A DNA stretch of 64,000 bases from Lycocorax pyrrhopterus obiensis (taxonomy: Eukaryota; Chordata; Aves; Passeriformes; Paradisaeidae). The stretch covers positions 2,011,231 to 2,075,230 of the forward strand of contig JACSVZ010000013.1 of assembly GCA_014706295.1 (NCBI GenBank), read 5' to 3'. The notes below the pieces were generated by a model. That model saw only the letters and a program-made list of their open reading frames with translations, searched no databases and was not told the origin of the DNA. Shown in pieces: positions 49,701 to 59,989 of the stretch (positions are counted from its first letter, which is position 1; each line of letters opens with the position of its first letter). The translations under genes and the position numbers were made by a program.

Positions 49701-51465
49701 TATTTACTCCAGCATTGTGTCAGTTATTGAATTACAGTAAATTAAAAACACAGTGACAGAGCAATAGCTGAAATAAGTGAGGCTTGTTGCATCTCACTTA
49801 CAAAGGTTGCCAGACTTGGGCTCTGTCAGGCTGCCAAGAAAAGTGAATGTAAAAGTCAGGGGCCCTCAGTTCAGAAACATCCTCTGGTGAGCATGAAGTG
49901 TTGCAGCCTCAGAGATGCCAGCAGGCAGAAGCAAAAGTCCACCACGAGTTATTCCTTGGCCTCCTGAAAGCATTTAATGATATAAATCCATCTTCCTGAC
50001 AATCAGCTGGGAATTCAATGACCTCTTGCCACTGTAGGTGAGACACACTGAAAGCAGAGCTCAACGTGCTGCTCTCTCCACTCAGCACATTCTGGAGAAA
50101 AAGAGATGTCTCCATCATGCCACGGATTTTCATTAAATTCACAGAGAGATAATGTGTTTTATAAAGAAGAATCAAAACATATGGAATGAATAATTAACAT
50201 ATACCAAAAAAACCGTAAAATGAAAACACACAGAATGCTTGTTACTTATACAGCACATCAAGTACTTCACAGTAAACAAAACAATTATAAAGACACTTCC
50301 TTTCATTTGAAGCCAAGTTAATTTTGGAGAAGAGATGTTCACCCATGATAACTGACCCCTTACAGGAAAAACTGGGAGAGGCAAGAGCTGTCGTAAATAC
50401 AGTGCAGACTGCACAGGGGTCAGATATACATTAACTCTATAAAGGTGCCACAGGTGAGATATTCTCTGTACAAAGAGGATGATCCCCCTTCATGAGGAGA
50501 AAGGTTGACAGAGGTCTTGCAAAGAGGACCTCACTTGATCAAAACCAGATCTAATCTTAGTTCTAACACTGATTTTATTTTTATATCATTTGGCCAAGCT
50601 TCTGTGTTCTCCTAGAGGCCTCTGTGTGTTCACAGTCACACTTATCTTTGAGGACAGAATGACTGAAACTGAATAAAGAGAGAGAACAAACCCCCTCTAT
50701 AAGTTAAATGTTCCACAAGAGTGGATGTCAACATGGTAAGAGCTAAAGGCCCTCCAGAATTTTGAAATGAAGGCCACCCAGACCCCAATCCCTCGTTCTC
50801 CAGCACGTGTTCTCACTCTGCAGGAGTAGCCATGGTGCTCTGTATGGACCAGCCACACTGTGGACACCCTCAGGCAGCTCATTGCATTTACACCCTCCAT
50901 CCTTTAAGGCTCGGCTTAGCATCTTCAGGGGGGACTGGGCCACCAGAGCAGCTTTGCAGAGGAATGTTCACACTGTGACTGTGGAAGTGCACATCCTTCC
51001 AGAGCCAATCTCAAGTTCCCAGGGTAGGAAAACCATCCCCTGCTCTGTTCCCAGTCTCTGGAGGGAATGTGTGAGGAGGTTATAAAGCTGCCGAGCATCT
51101 TTCCCTCGCTTATCTCTGATCTCTCCATTTCCCATGGCCTGCTGCTGTGCTCCGGCTCACAGCTCCACCATTCCAGCTCCTTCCTGGATCTGCCTGGAGC
51201 AGATGTTCAGGGCTCTGCTGCAGACAGACAGAGCATCTGGGAACGGGACAGGGGGACGCACCAGGGACAGCCCTGGGAGGGAAGGAGCAGAAGGTCACAG
51301 GAAGCCCTCATGCCGTATCAGTTTCAGCACATGACCTGAGCAGCTTGAAAAAAAGCTTTTAATAAAATACAGGCTTCTTCCGGAGCCTGCACGAACTTTT
51401 CTCAAGAACTCACCCAGTTTTGAAACTTTCCCAGTGCATTTTGGGACAGCAAAGTCTGAACTTAA

Positions 51466-51503
51466 AGCTAGTCCCAAATATCTGTGAGCTAGTCCCAAAT
51501 ATC
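51466..51503 (+). repeat. Short tandem duplication, 21-bp period
   Basis: The sequence agctagtcccaaatatc occurs at 51466-51482 and again, identical, at 51487-51503. Confidence 0.9.
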
Positions 51504-51768
51504 ACTCAATCTGTGTGTGAGTGAAAGCACATCTCTGTATAGCCCAGAGCATCAGCAGGGCTTAGAGGGACCGTGGAACATCTGCACAAAGTTACCAGCA
51601 CTTCTGCCCCAGCTCTTGGGGACAGTGGCTTGCCTGTACACACAGGGACTTGCCTCATTTATTATTTTTTTTAGCTTTCCCTGACACAAAGAGCAGACAG
51701 ATTTTCTTTGCCTTCAGTGTTCCCAAGGCACAATAAATAGGCCCAGGATTCCTGTCTCCAATGTGACA

Positions 51769-52060
51769 TCATAGAATCAGAGAAACCTGAGTTGGAAGGG
51801 ACCCAAAAGGATCATCCAGTCCAACTGCTGGCCCTGCACAGACACCCCAACAATCCCACCCTGTGCCTGAGAGCACTGTCCAAACACTCCTGGAACTCTT
51901 GGCAGCCTCGAGGCTGTGCCCATTCCCTGGGGAGCCCGTTCAGTGCCTAAACACCCTCTGCGGGAAGAACCTTTTTCCTGACATCCAACCTAAACCTCCC
52001 CTGACTCAGCCTCAGCCATTTCCCAGAGCGCTGTCGCTGGTCACAAGAGCAAAGAGATCA
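51769..52060 (-). repeat. CR1 LINE 3' fragment with intact tail, about 290 bp
   Basis: The complement of a CR1 3' end starts 'catagaatcagagaaacctg' and then 'agttggaagggaccc', and continues with 'ccagtccaactgctggccct', 'acagacaccccaacaatccc', 'gttcagtgcctaaacaccct' and 'cctgacatccaacctaaacc'. It is a different subfamily from the 41.1 kb copy and may be related to the remnant at 28.1 kb. Confidence 0.9.
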
Positions 52061-55000
52061 GAAGATCTCAGCAGGGCCCAGGTGGGTTAAGCCAGGCCTG
52101 GACCAGCACCACCAAACTGGCACATTCCAGCCAGCAGGAACACGGCACCCAGCCCCCACCAACACCACGGTACAGGACATGCCCTGCAAGACCATTTTTT
52201 GCTGTCCTTTACCCTCTCTGATCAACCAGACTCCACACAGCTCTCCAAAGGGGTTAGTTAGAACAGGATATCGAGCACAAAAACTCCAAGGAACTCGGTG
52301 AAGCAACAAAGCAGCCTTAACCTGAGCTTTCTTCTGCTCCTGCCTTGTGCGTGAACCCCACGTAAGGACTTGTTGAGAAACAGCAGGGAAAGGCCGGCTC
52401 TGTACACGGCACAGCCCTGGCCCCGCAGCCCATTTATCCCTGTCAGCCCCTCCTGCATGGCAGTGCCGTGCCTTTCTGCTCCTGTTGGTGACCACGCCGC
52501 ACTGTTTTTTCAGGAATCCTACCTAACAATCAACCTCCAAATCTGTGTCCATCCCGGCACCATGAACCATGGGATTCCTTCCACAAGGCACCAGGACCTT
52601 CCTTTCACAGACTGCCCTGCAGATTTACTTGGAAACAGTGGCACTCCACTGTCTCCACTTCAGGAGGAGATCCTGGAAAGCAATCTTCCTCACCCCGGGA
52701 TGCTGGCATGGAAGCAGGCTGAGGAGCCTGGGTTATTGCTTTCCTCACTGAAGGGTTCCTTTCTCAAGCTACTTCTTTTCCCCAAGCTGCCTGAATTTGG
52801 CAGAGCACAATTTTCAATATCACATTGCATTCGATTCCAAATATAGGCAAGTTCTTTTATTTTACATTCTATTCCCTGGGGGACTTCAAAGAACTTTGCT
52901 ATTAAATAACAGTAATATTTAGAGCTTTATTATTACATCACACACTAGTGATATATATTTAAGCTGAAATTACTCAATTTTTACACCTTGGCAAACTTCA
53001 CTGTCCATCCTGTCGTTTCAGCCCAATTAAATTACATTAAACGTGTCCAAGCCTCTCACATGCCACACTCCTGGCAAGGACAGCAGTGACTCTGCTTGTA
53101 AACAGCCAGAAAAAAAAAATTGTAACTTCCTCTGCAGCACCTGACCAAATGAAACTTTACACCAAATGTAGAACTTCAGGAATTTTAAAGCACTTCATCA
53201 TAAAGGATGTAAAACTGCAATCATCACCCCCACAGAAGCATCCTTCAGCTAACACCAGTAAATCTGTTGTCATTTACAAAGAATCATAGACAACTGCTCT
53301 CATTTATTCATTTCACTGTTGTTCCATTTATAAATGTGCAGATTCATTGACTTTCAATATCTCCTTGATTACAATGAAAAAGAAACCGGGATGACAAAAG
53401 CCCTATGAAGTCACTTTATTATTCAACTGAGGCAGCCCCACACAACCCAGAATTTCTTTGAGCTCAGCTTTAGGGAGTCGGTTTCAAGACACAGCACGGG
53501 GTTTGCTAATTTTTAAAAGCAGAAACCCGGATCAAAGACAGCATCTTAACAGCAAAATAACTTGATTTGATACTCGTTTAAGTGTTTCAATACGGAGGAG
53601 TCTGTCAGAAGGCGGGCTGGGTTATCACCGTCACACCTCCACCTCCGCACGGCCGGGTGTGAGACTCTCCAGCTGTGCCAGGGCTGCCGCGATTCCTTCG
53701 GCTCCGGGAGCAATTTCCCCTGGGAAACACCAGCACCCATCACCTGGACACCCACGGCAAGGTGAGGACATCCCACCGAGACAGCAGAAAGAACCTCAGT
53801 CAAGCAGATTCCTAAAAACTGTTTGAGATACAACATTTCACTCAACAACTGTGTGAACATGGAATTTGCAGCTGAGGATGACTGAGGGGTTTTTTTACAG
53901 GGCGTGGGGAAGGAAAGGTTCACACTTTTTCTTTTGTCTGAGTTAACTTTCTACATGTTTCTGGCTTGCAAGGCAATCGCTGTGTGCAAAGCAGCTGCAT
54001 TTAGTTAGAGACTTTTCTGAAAAGAGTTTTCAACTCTGAGGTGCTCTTTTGAGTCCCAGCAGACTGCTGGATTTCTACATCTGTTTCCAAAGAGCGGGAT
54101 CCAGTGTCACACCTCAGGGAAACTCTTTTTTCCCCTCGCTTTGCCTTACTTAAATCCATACACAAGCTTTAAAATACTCCCCTGCCCAACTCTCATTTGC
54201 AACCCTTTAAATCCCTGCGAGGACATAATTAACACAGCAGTTTCAGTAGAAGTTAATTACAGAAACAAAGAAACGGTGTCCTGAAGATAATTTGCTGCTA
54301 CTTCAAGCCACTTTTGTCAAGAAATACAAGGGTACAACCTCAAACAATGACATCTACCTTCATCCTCTTAGAGGCTTAAGGCAACAAAAGCATTTTGTTT
54401 GTTTTTAAACTCATTCCTGGATAGTGGCTGAAGCAGCAGCCTGTGACCCGGGGATGAAACAATTAACCACAGGGACTAATCAAGAGCTGTGGAACTTTAT
54501 CTCACAACTTTCAAGGAAATCGGCAGCATCCCTACAATCTAAAACACAATCTAGCGATCTGTGGGTTTACTACATGCTTTTAAAATGTTTTTCTATTATT
54601 CACACTTCTGTCATTGTAACTCCTCACAAAGTTACATGATCTGGAAGAACAATAATCAAGCTGAACTGGGAATATCCAGAGCCACATACTGCAAAAAACA
54701 TCCAAGCTGGAGAGTTGCTGTTCCTTAAATTGACATTAACTTTGTGCTTTTATTTGGAACACTTGGGCCAGCCCGTGAGCACCCTTGGGGAGAGCACAAG
54801 TTAAAGGCAGTGAATGTACAAAGCTTTTGGGGTTGTTTTGCTCCCTACAAGGAAAGGTCATGGACAGAAAGGCAGCAGCAGGAGACAGTGGTCCACATTC
54901 TCCTCTTGAAAATGTCAGGGTTAAAGGGTAGAGACTGAAGATTCTGTATAGGCTGGGTTTCTGATGGAGCAAAACCTATTTACCCAACCATTAGTTACCT

Positions 55001-55267
55001 TAAAGAAATCTGTGAAACTTTTTAGAACCGGCTTTTTCTTTGTTTGGTTTTTTAATTAGTGTTGGATGTTCAGGTTCCCTTATTCTTCCACAAAACCTCG
55101 TTTGGGGGAAAACATAGTGTGTGGTTGAACATGTGATAGATGTCTATCTACATAAAATAAGTAAATCACTTGATCTGCCCATGAATCCACGCTGCAAGCA
55201 TTTGCCAAAGAGAGTATTTAAAATGCAGGAAATACTTCACTGTGGAAAGTAACTGTACATAATCACA
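52061..55267. other. Gene-free stretch
   Basis: No exon, RNA gene or mobile element is recognised. Parts near 52.1-52.8 and 53.6-53.8 kb are moderately GC-rich, but no splice-bounded frame with a recognisable protein is seen. Confidence 0.5.
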
Positions 55268-55500
55268 CATCACAGTCCAGGCTGGAAGGGAACTGGAAGG
55301 ATCACCTGGTCCAGCCTTTTGTGGGAAAGGGAGCCTGGCTGAGATTATCCAGTCCCACCTTGGAAACCTCCAGCCATGGGGATTCCACCACATCCCTGGG
55401 GTGGTAGTTCCAGTGAATTATTGTTCTCACCATAAAAAAAAATTATTTCTTATGTTGAGCTGAAACCCCTCTCAGTGTAACTTGTACTACATGACCTGTA
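55268..55500 (-). repeat. CR1 LINE 3' fragment
   Basis: The complement of CR1 is recognisable in 'cacagtccaggctggaaggg', 'ggatcacctggtccagcctt', 'gattatccagtcccaccttg', 'ggggattccaccacatccct' and 'tatgttgagctgaaacccct'. The terminal tail is degraded. Confidence 0.82.
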
Positions 55501-56749
55501 CAGTAATGACTACATTAATATATTCACATAAACCTGAATTCATACATTGATAGATACTTCCCAGCAGAATCCACAGGAAATAAGAAATGGTCAGTTTTAG
55601 ACCCGATGTGATCAGTTGCTTTATGTTAATAGGGTTTTATTTTTCCCTTCCAGGCTCTTTAAAACATGCAAAAAATTTGTATGGCCCTAAAGCTTTGAAA
55701 TTATCTGGAAAAACCAGGGGTGAAATGGCCTTTTTTCCCTTTTAAGAATACAGCTCTTTGTTAGGCACACACAGCATTCCCTGGAGACACTAGAAATCAA
55801 CTTTCGAAAATTTTCCCATTGAGATGCCATGAAGAATTCCGACCCCAAGCAAGAACCCATCCAGCCATTGAATCCGCATCACGAGACTCCTGTGAGCCGC
55901 ACTGGGACATCGGGAAGTCAATTCCAACACATCCACTCCTCGCACACGGTCCCGGGAACAGCATCCTTAGGGACACGCTGGAACACCGGCAGAAATCCAG
56001 GCACAGGGAGGGATACGACAACAGAGTTATATCTGTTAGCTACAAGCAATTTTTTAAAGGCAGTTATCCCACAGTATTTACAATTTGGGTTCAATTTTGG
56101 CTTTTTCATCAACTTTCTCTCTTTAGCATTGACTTTTTTCACTTCTTTAGATATTAAATAGAGGCATATGATCAACAGGACTTCTCTGAGGTGGCTTGCG
56201 ATTGAGGTACCCACCACAAAACACTTCGGAGGAGCCGCAGCTCACGTATATCCAACTCTCAGTGAAATTCTCATGCAGGCGTCCAAAAACACTGCTCACT
56301 TTTTACTGACTTGGCCTGAAGGAATCAGTCCTTGCCCAATTCCAGCTATCCCGATTCCAAGGTCCCTTTACGCCTGGGCTACGCTATGTTTTACACGTAA
56401 ATCACTCGCAAAAAGGCTGGAATCGGAACCCTGATAAAGCAGAAGGATCGCGCGATAAATATCACTCGCTAACAACAAAACGGAGACGCTTTCTTTTCGT
56501 TGAAAATAAATAAATAGATAAACAAACATTTTTTAGGAGTACAAGGGGGGTGAGATGGCAAAACATGCCCTCAGAGCCGGATCTAAGGGACAAGTCCCCA
56601 GTGTGACAACACACCTCGGGCACCATCAATCAGGGACCGCAAAGCGGGACCGCCTGGGAATGGTTACGCCGAGAATGCTTACTGGCCCCAACACTTGGAA
56701 AGAGCCTTTTTACGAACCAATTAAACACAGACCGAGTATAAACCCCCGA
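55501..56749. other. 5' part of intron 1
   Basis: AT-leaning sequence lies between the last CR1 and the CpG island. No exon is recognised. The frames seen here have no domains. Confidence 0.5.
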
Positions 56750-56856
56750 GTTCGCTAACGGGAGGCGGCGCGGGGGCAGCGCTGGAGCCGCCGGGCTCCC
56801 CTCGGTGCCGGCCCCGCTCCTCTCATCCCACCCCGGGACCGCCGCGTCCCCCTTAC

Positions 56857-56959
56857 CTTGCGTGGCGTCCCCGGGCTCGGCGCGGCTGCCCGCACGCAGC
56901 AGCAGGAGCAGCGGGAGCAGCAGCGGGAGGCTCCCGTCCGCGCCGCCCGGCTGCTGCAT
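56857..56959 (-). CDS. First coding exon (signal peptide) of an unidentified secreted or membrane protein; partial
   Basis: Read on the minus strand, an ATG at 56959-56957 opens 34 codons plus one base. It starts MQQPGG, continues with an acidic residue and then a hydrophobic core LPLLLPLLLLL (residues 11-21), and ends in RAGSRAEPGDATQ. This is the layout of a cleavable signal peptide with likely cleavage near residues 24-28. The coding sequence stops at CAAG|GTAAGG, a near-consensus splice donor with the intron starting at 56856, so the intron is phase 1. Phase-1 introns after a signal-peptide exon are common in receptors and adhesion proteins. The frame stays open upstream, but its far 5' codon is GTG and no in-frame ATG precedes this one. 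G at -3 gives an acceptable Kozak context. The product would enter the secretory pathway. No second exon was recognised further left, so function cannot be stated. ROR1, DCBLD2 and other receptor genes with similar first exons are possible. Confidence 0.72.
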
Positions 56960-57170
56960 TCCTGAGCCGGCGCTGCTCCCGCATCCACCGCGGGGCCGCC
57001 GCTCCTCCGTCCCGCGCTGTGCCGGCGGGCGGGGAAGGCGGCGCGGCGGGGAGGGAGCGGGGCCGCCGCCGCCCTCAGCCCTGCCCGCTGTCACCGCCCG
57101 CCCGCGCTGCCCGGCGCCGCAGCGCCCCCGCGCGGCCGCCCCACCGCACCCGCCGCCGCCGCCATTTTGT
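56960..57170 (-). other. Probable 5' UTR of the minus-strand gene
   Basis: The stretch between the YY1-type element and the ATG is extremely GC-rich, has no splice acceptor that I can see, and is continuous with the signal-peptide exon. It holds an out-of-frame ATG at 56984-56982, 25 bases upstream of the proposed start. That small frame overlaps the main start and, in unspliced RNA, stops at the TAA inside the GTAAGG donor. The true transcription start is unknown, so the right edge is an estimate based on the YY1 element, which usually lies just downstream of the start site in TATA-less promoters. Confidence 0.5.
57158..57170 (-). promoter_or_regulatory. YY1-type promoter element (ACAAAATGGCGGC)
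   Basis: On the minus strand the sequence reads ACAAAATGGCGGC, close to the YY1 consensus AAnATGGCGGC, followed by a run of GGC triplets. YY1 sites in this orientation often sit just downstream of the start site of TATA-less CpG-island promoters, with the ATGG pointing in the direction of transcription. Here that direction matches the signal-peptide exon. The embedded ATG is out of frame with the main start (188 bases from it to 56,959, not a multiple of three). Confidence 0.55.
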
Positions 57171-57202
57171 CCCCGCGCAGGGCCGGCGGCGCCGCGGAGG
57201 AG

Positions 57203-57255
57203 CCGCTCGCCCTCAGAGCTGCTCGCCCTCAGAGCCGCCCGCCCTCAGAGCCGCC
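57203..57255 (+). repeat. 16-bp tandem repeat in the CpG island, about 3.3 copies
   Basis: The unit ccgctcgccctcagag is at 57203-57218, followed by variants at 57219-57234 and 57235-57250 and a partial copy. An inverted copy (gctctgagggc) follows at 57275-57285, so the array can fold back. It lies just upstream of the presumed transcription start. Confidence 0.88.
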
Positions 57256-57383
57256 CCGGGGCGGCCCTGGCGGAGCTCTGAGGGCAGCGGTGCGGGATAT
57301 CCCTTCCCCTTCCTCTTCCCCTTCCCGAGCGGCAGCCCCTCATACGGTCCCTGCGGGACTGTCGCACTTGGGGGGGAACGCTT

Positions 57384-57620
57384 TCCACAGAATCGCCTCC
57401 GGGATTATCGAGTCCAAGCTGTGAGCAGACACAGAATCGAGCTGGAAGGGAGCACAGCGGGTTATTTGGTGCGCCGTCCCTTCTCCGACATCCCGGAGCA
57501 CATGGCATGGGGCTATATCCAGAGGGTTCTGGAATATCTCCAGTGAGGGAGATCCACACCCTCACTGGACAATCTGTTCCAGTGCACGGTCATCCACACT
57601 GGAAAGGTTTCCATCCCTTC
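57384..57620 (-). repeat. CR1 LINE 3' fragment next to the promoter
   Basis: The complement of CR1 is recognisable in 'cacagaatcgcctccgggat', 'acagaatcgagctggaaggg', 'gttctggaatatctccagtg', 'agggagatccacaccctcac' and 'atctgttccagtgcacggtc'. It has absorbed some CpG content, or has mutated under the island's base composition. It ends against the second copy of the local duplication. Confidence 0.8.
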
Positions 57621-57694
57621 CCCTTGCCAGGGCTCTGTCCCTCATACAGTAACCGCAGTCTGTGGGATTATTGCACTTGGAGAGGAGCGACTTG

Positions 57695-57795
57695 CACAGA
57701 ATCACAGAATTGTGGAAGTTGGAAAAGACCTCCAAGACCGCCAAGTTCAAATTGTGATAGATCCTCACGTTGTCAACCAGCCCAGACCCCAAACA
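57695..57795 (-). repeat. Short CR1 LINE 3' fragment
   Basis: The text 'cacagaatcacagaattgtg', then 'gaagttggaaaagacctcca' and 'agaccgccaagttcaaa', is the complement of a CR1 3' end. Only about 100 bp is recognisable before unique sequence resumes. Confidence 0.82.
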
Positions 57796-58489
57796 TGCTT
57801 TTCCCTCTCTCTGGTGATCAGAAACTGAGATTTTGGGCAGGAGGGCTGGAGTTCTCCCGTGCAGTGGTGGATAACATTTTTGCTGGAGTTGGAGGACACT
57901 GCCAAATGTTGAAGCTCCTAGGAGTGATAACTACTTTCCATCCAGGAGAATGATCACATTCCTGGGATGCTTAGATTAGGTTTAGGATTTCGAAAGTCAG
58001 CAACTGTTTAATAAAAAGCTCATAAGTAGAGTGGAAACAAGGACAAGATTAAAGGAGTTTCCCCCTCACTTCCTGCTAGATCAGATCCCTTAGGCTTTTC
58101 TTCTGCCATATGAATCTTGTATTTCTTGTCAGACACTAATAGAGTTTCAAGAGGAGGAAGAAACCCAGATAAACATCTGGCAGCATGTTAGGGAAGGAGA
58201 TTGAGGTCTGGAACCACCTTCTCCTCACACATACAAACATGCACATATTCCTCCTCTCACCAGCCAGAGCAAGGACAAGAGATTATCCCCTTCCTCGGGA
58301 AAACTGACCAATAAACAAACATGGATGAAATGGACAAGAAGAGCCAAACTTGATGTGTTTTAGGATCTGGTGTGACACGTGGAAGGGACTGTCAGCTGCT
58401 GGGACCTGGGCGCCCGAGTTTCTGCCAGTTTAGGTCCTGGAAGCACCACCCCTAATCCAGGTGGACAAGGCAGGCCCAGCTTCAGCCAA

Positions 58490-58700
58490 GATTATCGGGA
58501 AAGTTCAGGTGGCGAGGCAGGTCTGAGATCAAGCTGAGAATCACCAACAGCTCAGGGGCCATCCCTCAGGAGCCGTTCCAGCAACAGGCACTGGGACACA
58601 GCGTAGTGGTTGCCAGCAGGTCCGTAGGGATGAGACAGGTCTGAGATCAAGCAGAGAAGTTGGTCCTCAGCAAGGTCCGTAGCCAGACATAGGGATGCTG
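58490..58700 (+). repeat. Degenerate repeat cluster, spacing about 118 bp
   Basis: The sequence caggtctgagatcaagc, in the context gagg/gaga...tgagaa/agagaa, occurs at 58514-58540 and 58632-58658. A second motif, cagca(a)ggtccgtag, occurs at 58614-58627 and 58668-58682. The interleaving suggests an old minisatellite or a decayed LTR. The family was not recognised. Confidence 0.65.
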
Positions 58701-59973
58701 CAGGGACAGACTCCGAGGGGGGCCAGGGCTGAGCTTAAAGAGAGCCCCAGGCAAGGTGGGGTGGGATTGCAGTCATTAAGAGCGATGAGTGCCCTCAGGG
58801 ACCTGACACTTCTCCTGGAGACAGGGAATACCGGGAATAGCGAGCTGTGCCAGCGGGAAGGTCAGGCCGTGCAGCTGGGGTTGCGGTGCTGCGGCACCAG
58901 CCCAGGCTTGCCTGCCCTGACCCTCCGAAGTGACATTTCAGGTTACTTCTGGCTGATCTAACAGCGAGCTGCCCTCAAGAAAACACCTCCTGTGTCTCCT
59001 TGTGTTCACCCAGGCAAGGGCGTTCAATGAACGCTCTGATGAGAGCAAATGGGAGCGATGTTCCCCAGATCAGCCAGCTGGGCCCAGTTCCCCACAGCTG
59101 CTGGAGTCTTGGATCCAGCAAAGGTGAGTGGGACCCTTCTCCAGGATCTCCGCTGAACCACTGCTTTTGGCAGCAACTGCTGCTGCACCTCTTCAGCTGT
59201 AACACAAAAGTGTTTCCTTCATCTCTCTGTTGTGTGATGAAGTACGATGTCCATGAGATCCAGATTCCTCTGAGCTGGGCACAGGGATAACCCACTAAAG
59301 ATACAAAAAAATTCCGTGGTGGATGCGGAAACTAAATGCAGATTCTCCAAGTTCTCATTTAGCTTCGAAGTTTTAGCTCCATGCAGCGTGAGAGGATAAA
59401 TCATTTATAATTAAAAAACAAACCACTTATTTTTAGCTGCAAATCTACCAAAGTGCATGCAATTAGCAGATATAAATCACTTCCTGGCTCGCAGACTGCT
59501 CAGCACAGCACATAAATGAAAGTTAAAACATACGTTTGGGGAATACGTGGTACATCTGCTCTCAATCTGCAGCATTTGGAAATCAATACAAATATTCTCC
59601 CTGCTTTAACATGCTGCAGTCTGTCATCCCACAGTGGAAGAGCTAAAAATATATTAAACAAAGGAACTGGAGTGGACACAGCCCTGAAGACCCAAGAATG
59701 GATAGCACGGAGTATCCACAGTGATGTGATGGCAAAAAGAACTTGAGGTAGGGACAAGCTCTGGCTTGGGAGGACAGTTGGAGTTTCTCCTCCATGGTCT
59801 CAGGATGCTTGGGAGATGAAGTGCACACATAAAGCTTCAGAAGGTGACTCTGGGGAGAAGAATCAACCATTTGATACATGTCCACATATTTTAAAACAAC
59901 GACAGGCTTGTAGTCAGTATCTTTGTGGAATTAGTTCCCGCAGGGAAAATGTATTATCCACAAAACTTTCTTA

Positions 59974-59989
59974 TTTTTTTTTTTTTTTT
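59974..59989. repeat. T homopolymer
   Basis: An uninterrupted run of about sixteen T bases ends in 'taatgaaaa'. No retroposed body is evident. Confidence 0.8.

Larger units (their letters stand above)
41431..51768. other. Gene-free stretch (probable intron 1)
   Basis: No coding exon or RNA gene is recognised. It contains a 15-bp tandem repeat at 46711-46753, a 21-bp-period duplication at 51466-51503, and a small duplication of 'ttggatgagagaact' near 48,301 and 48,339. About 49,530-49,800 is AT-rich and repeat-free. Confidence 0.55.
56750..57300. promoter_or_regulatory. CpG island spanning the promoter, first exon and start of intron 1
   Basis: Composition changes abruptly at about 56,755, from AT-leaning sequence to dense CG dinucleotides with many GC boxes (for example 'ggcgggcgggg' near 57,025 and 'ccgcccgcccgcg' near 57,093). 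It falls back after about 57,300. The island covers the signal-peptide exon and the presumed 5' UTR. No TATA box is apparent. Such islands mark broadly used, dispersed-start promoters in vertebrates. It is the only strong CpG island in the window. A divergent plus-strand transcript is possible, but I see no coding exon for it. Confidence 0.88.
57301..57800. repeat. Diverged tandem duplication, period about 310 bp
   Basis: The order of motifs at 57301-57400 recurs at 57615-57710: 'cccttcccctt', then 'ctcatac.gt', then 'gcacttgg', then 'cacagaatc' leading into CR1 sequence. Offsets between the copies are 302-314 bp, consistent with one old duplication and small indels. Both copies place the same unique flank against a CR1 3' end. 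Confidence 0.7.

Noticed and set aside
56960..57094. N-terminal extension of the signal-peptide exon by 45 residues
   Set aside because: The frame is open, but the upstream codon is GTG and no in-frame ATG exists. The ATG at 56,959 places the hydrophobic core where a signal peptide belongs.
57019..57546. 175-codon plus-strand frame across the CpG island
   Set aside because: GC-rich sequence lacks stop codons by composition. The frame runs from promoter DNA into CR1 sequence and the product is a low-complexity Arg/Pro/Ala chain.
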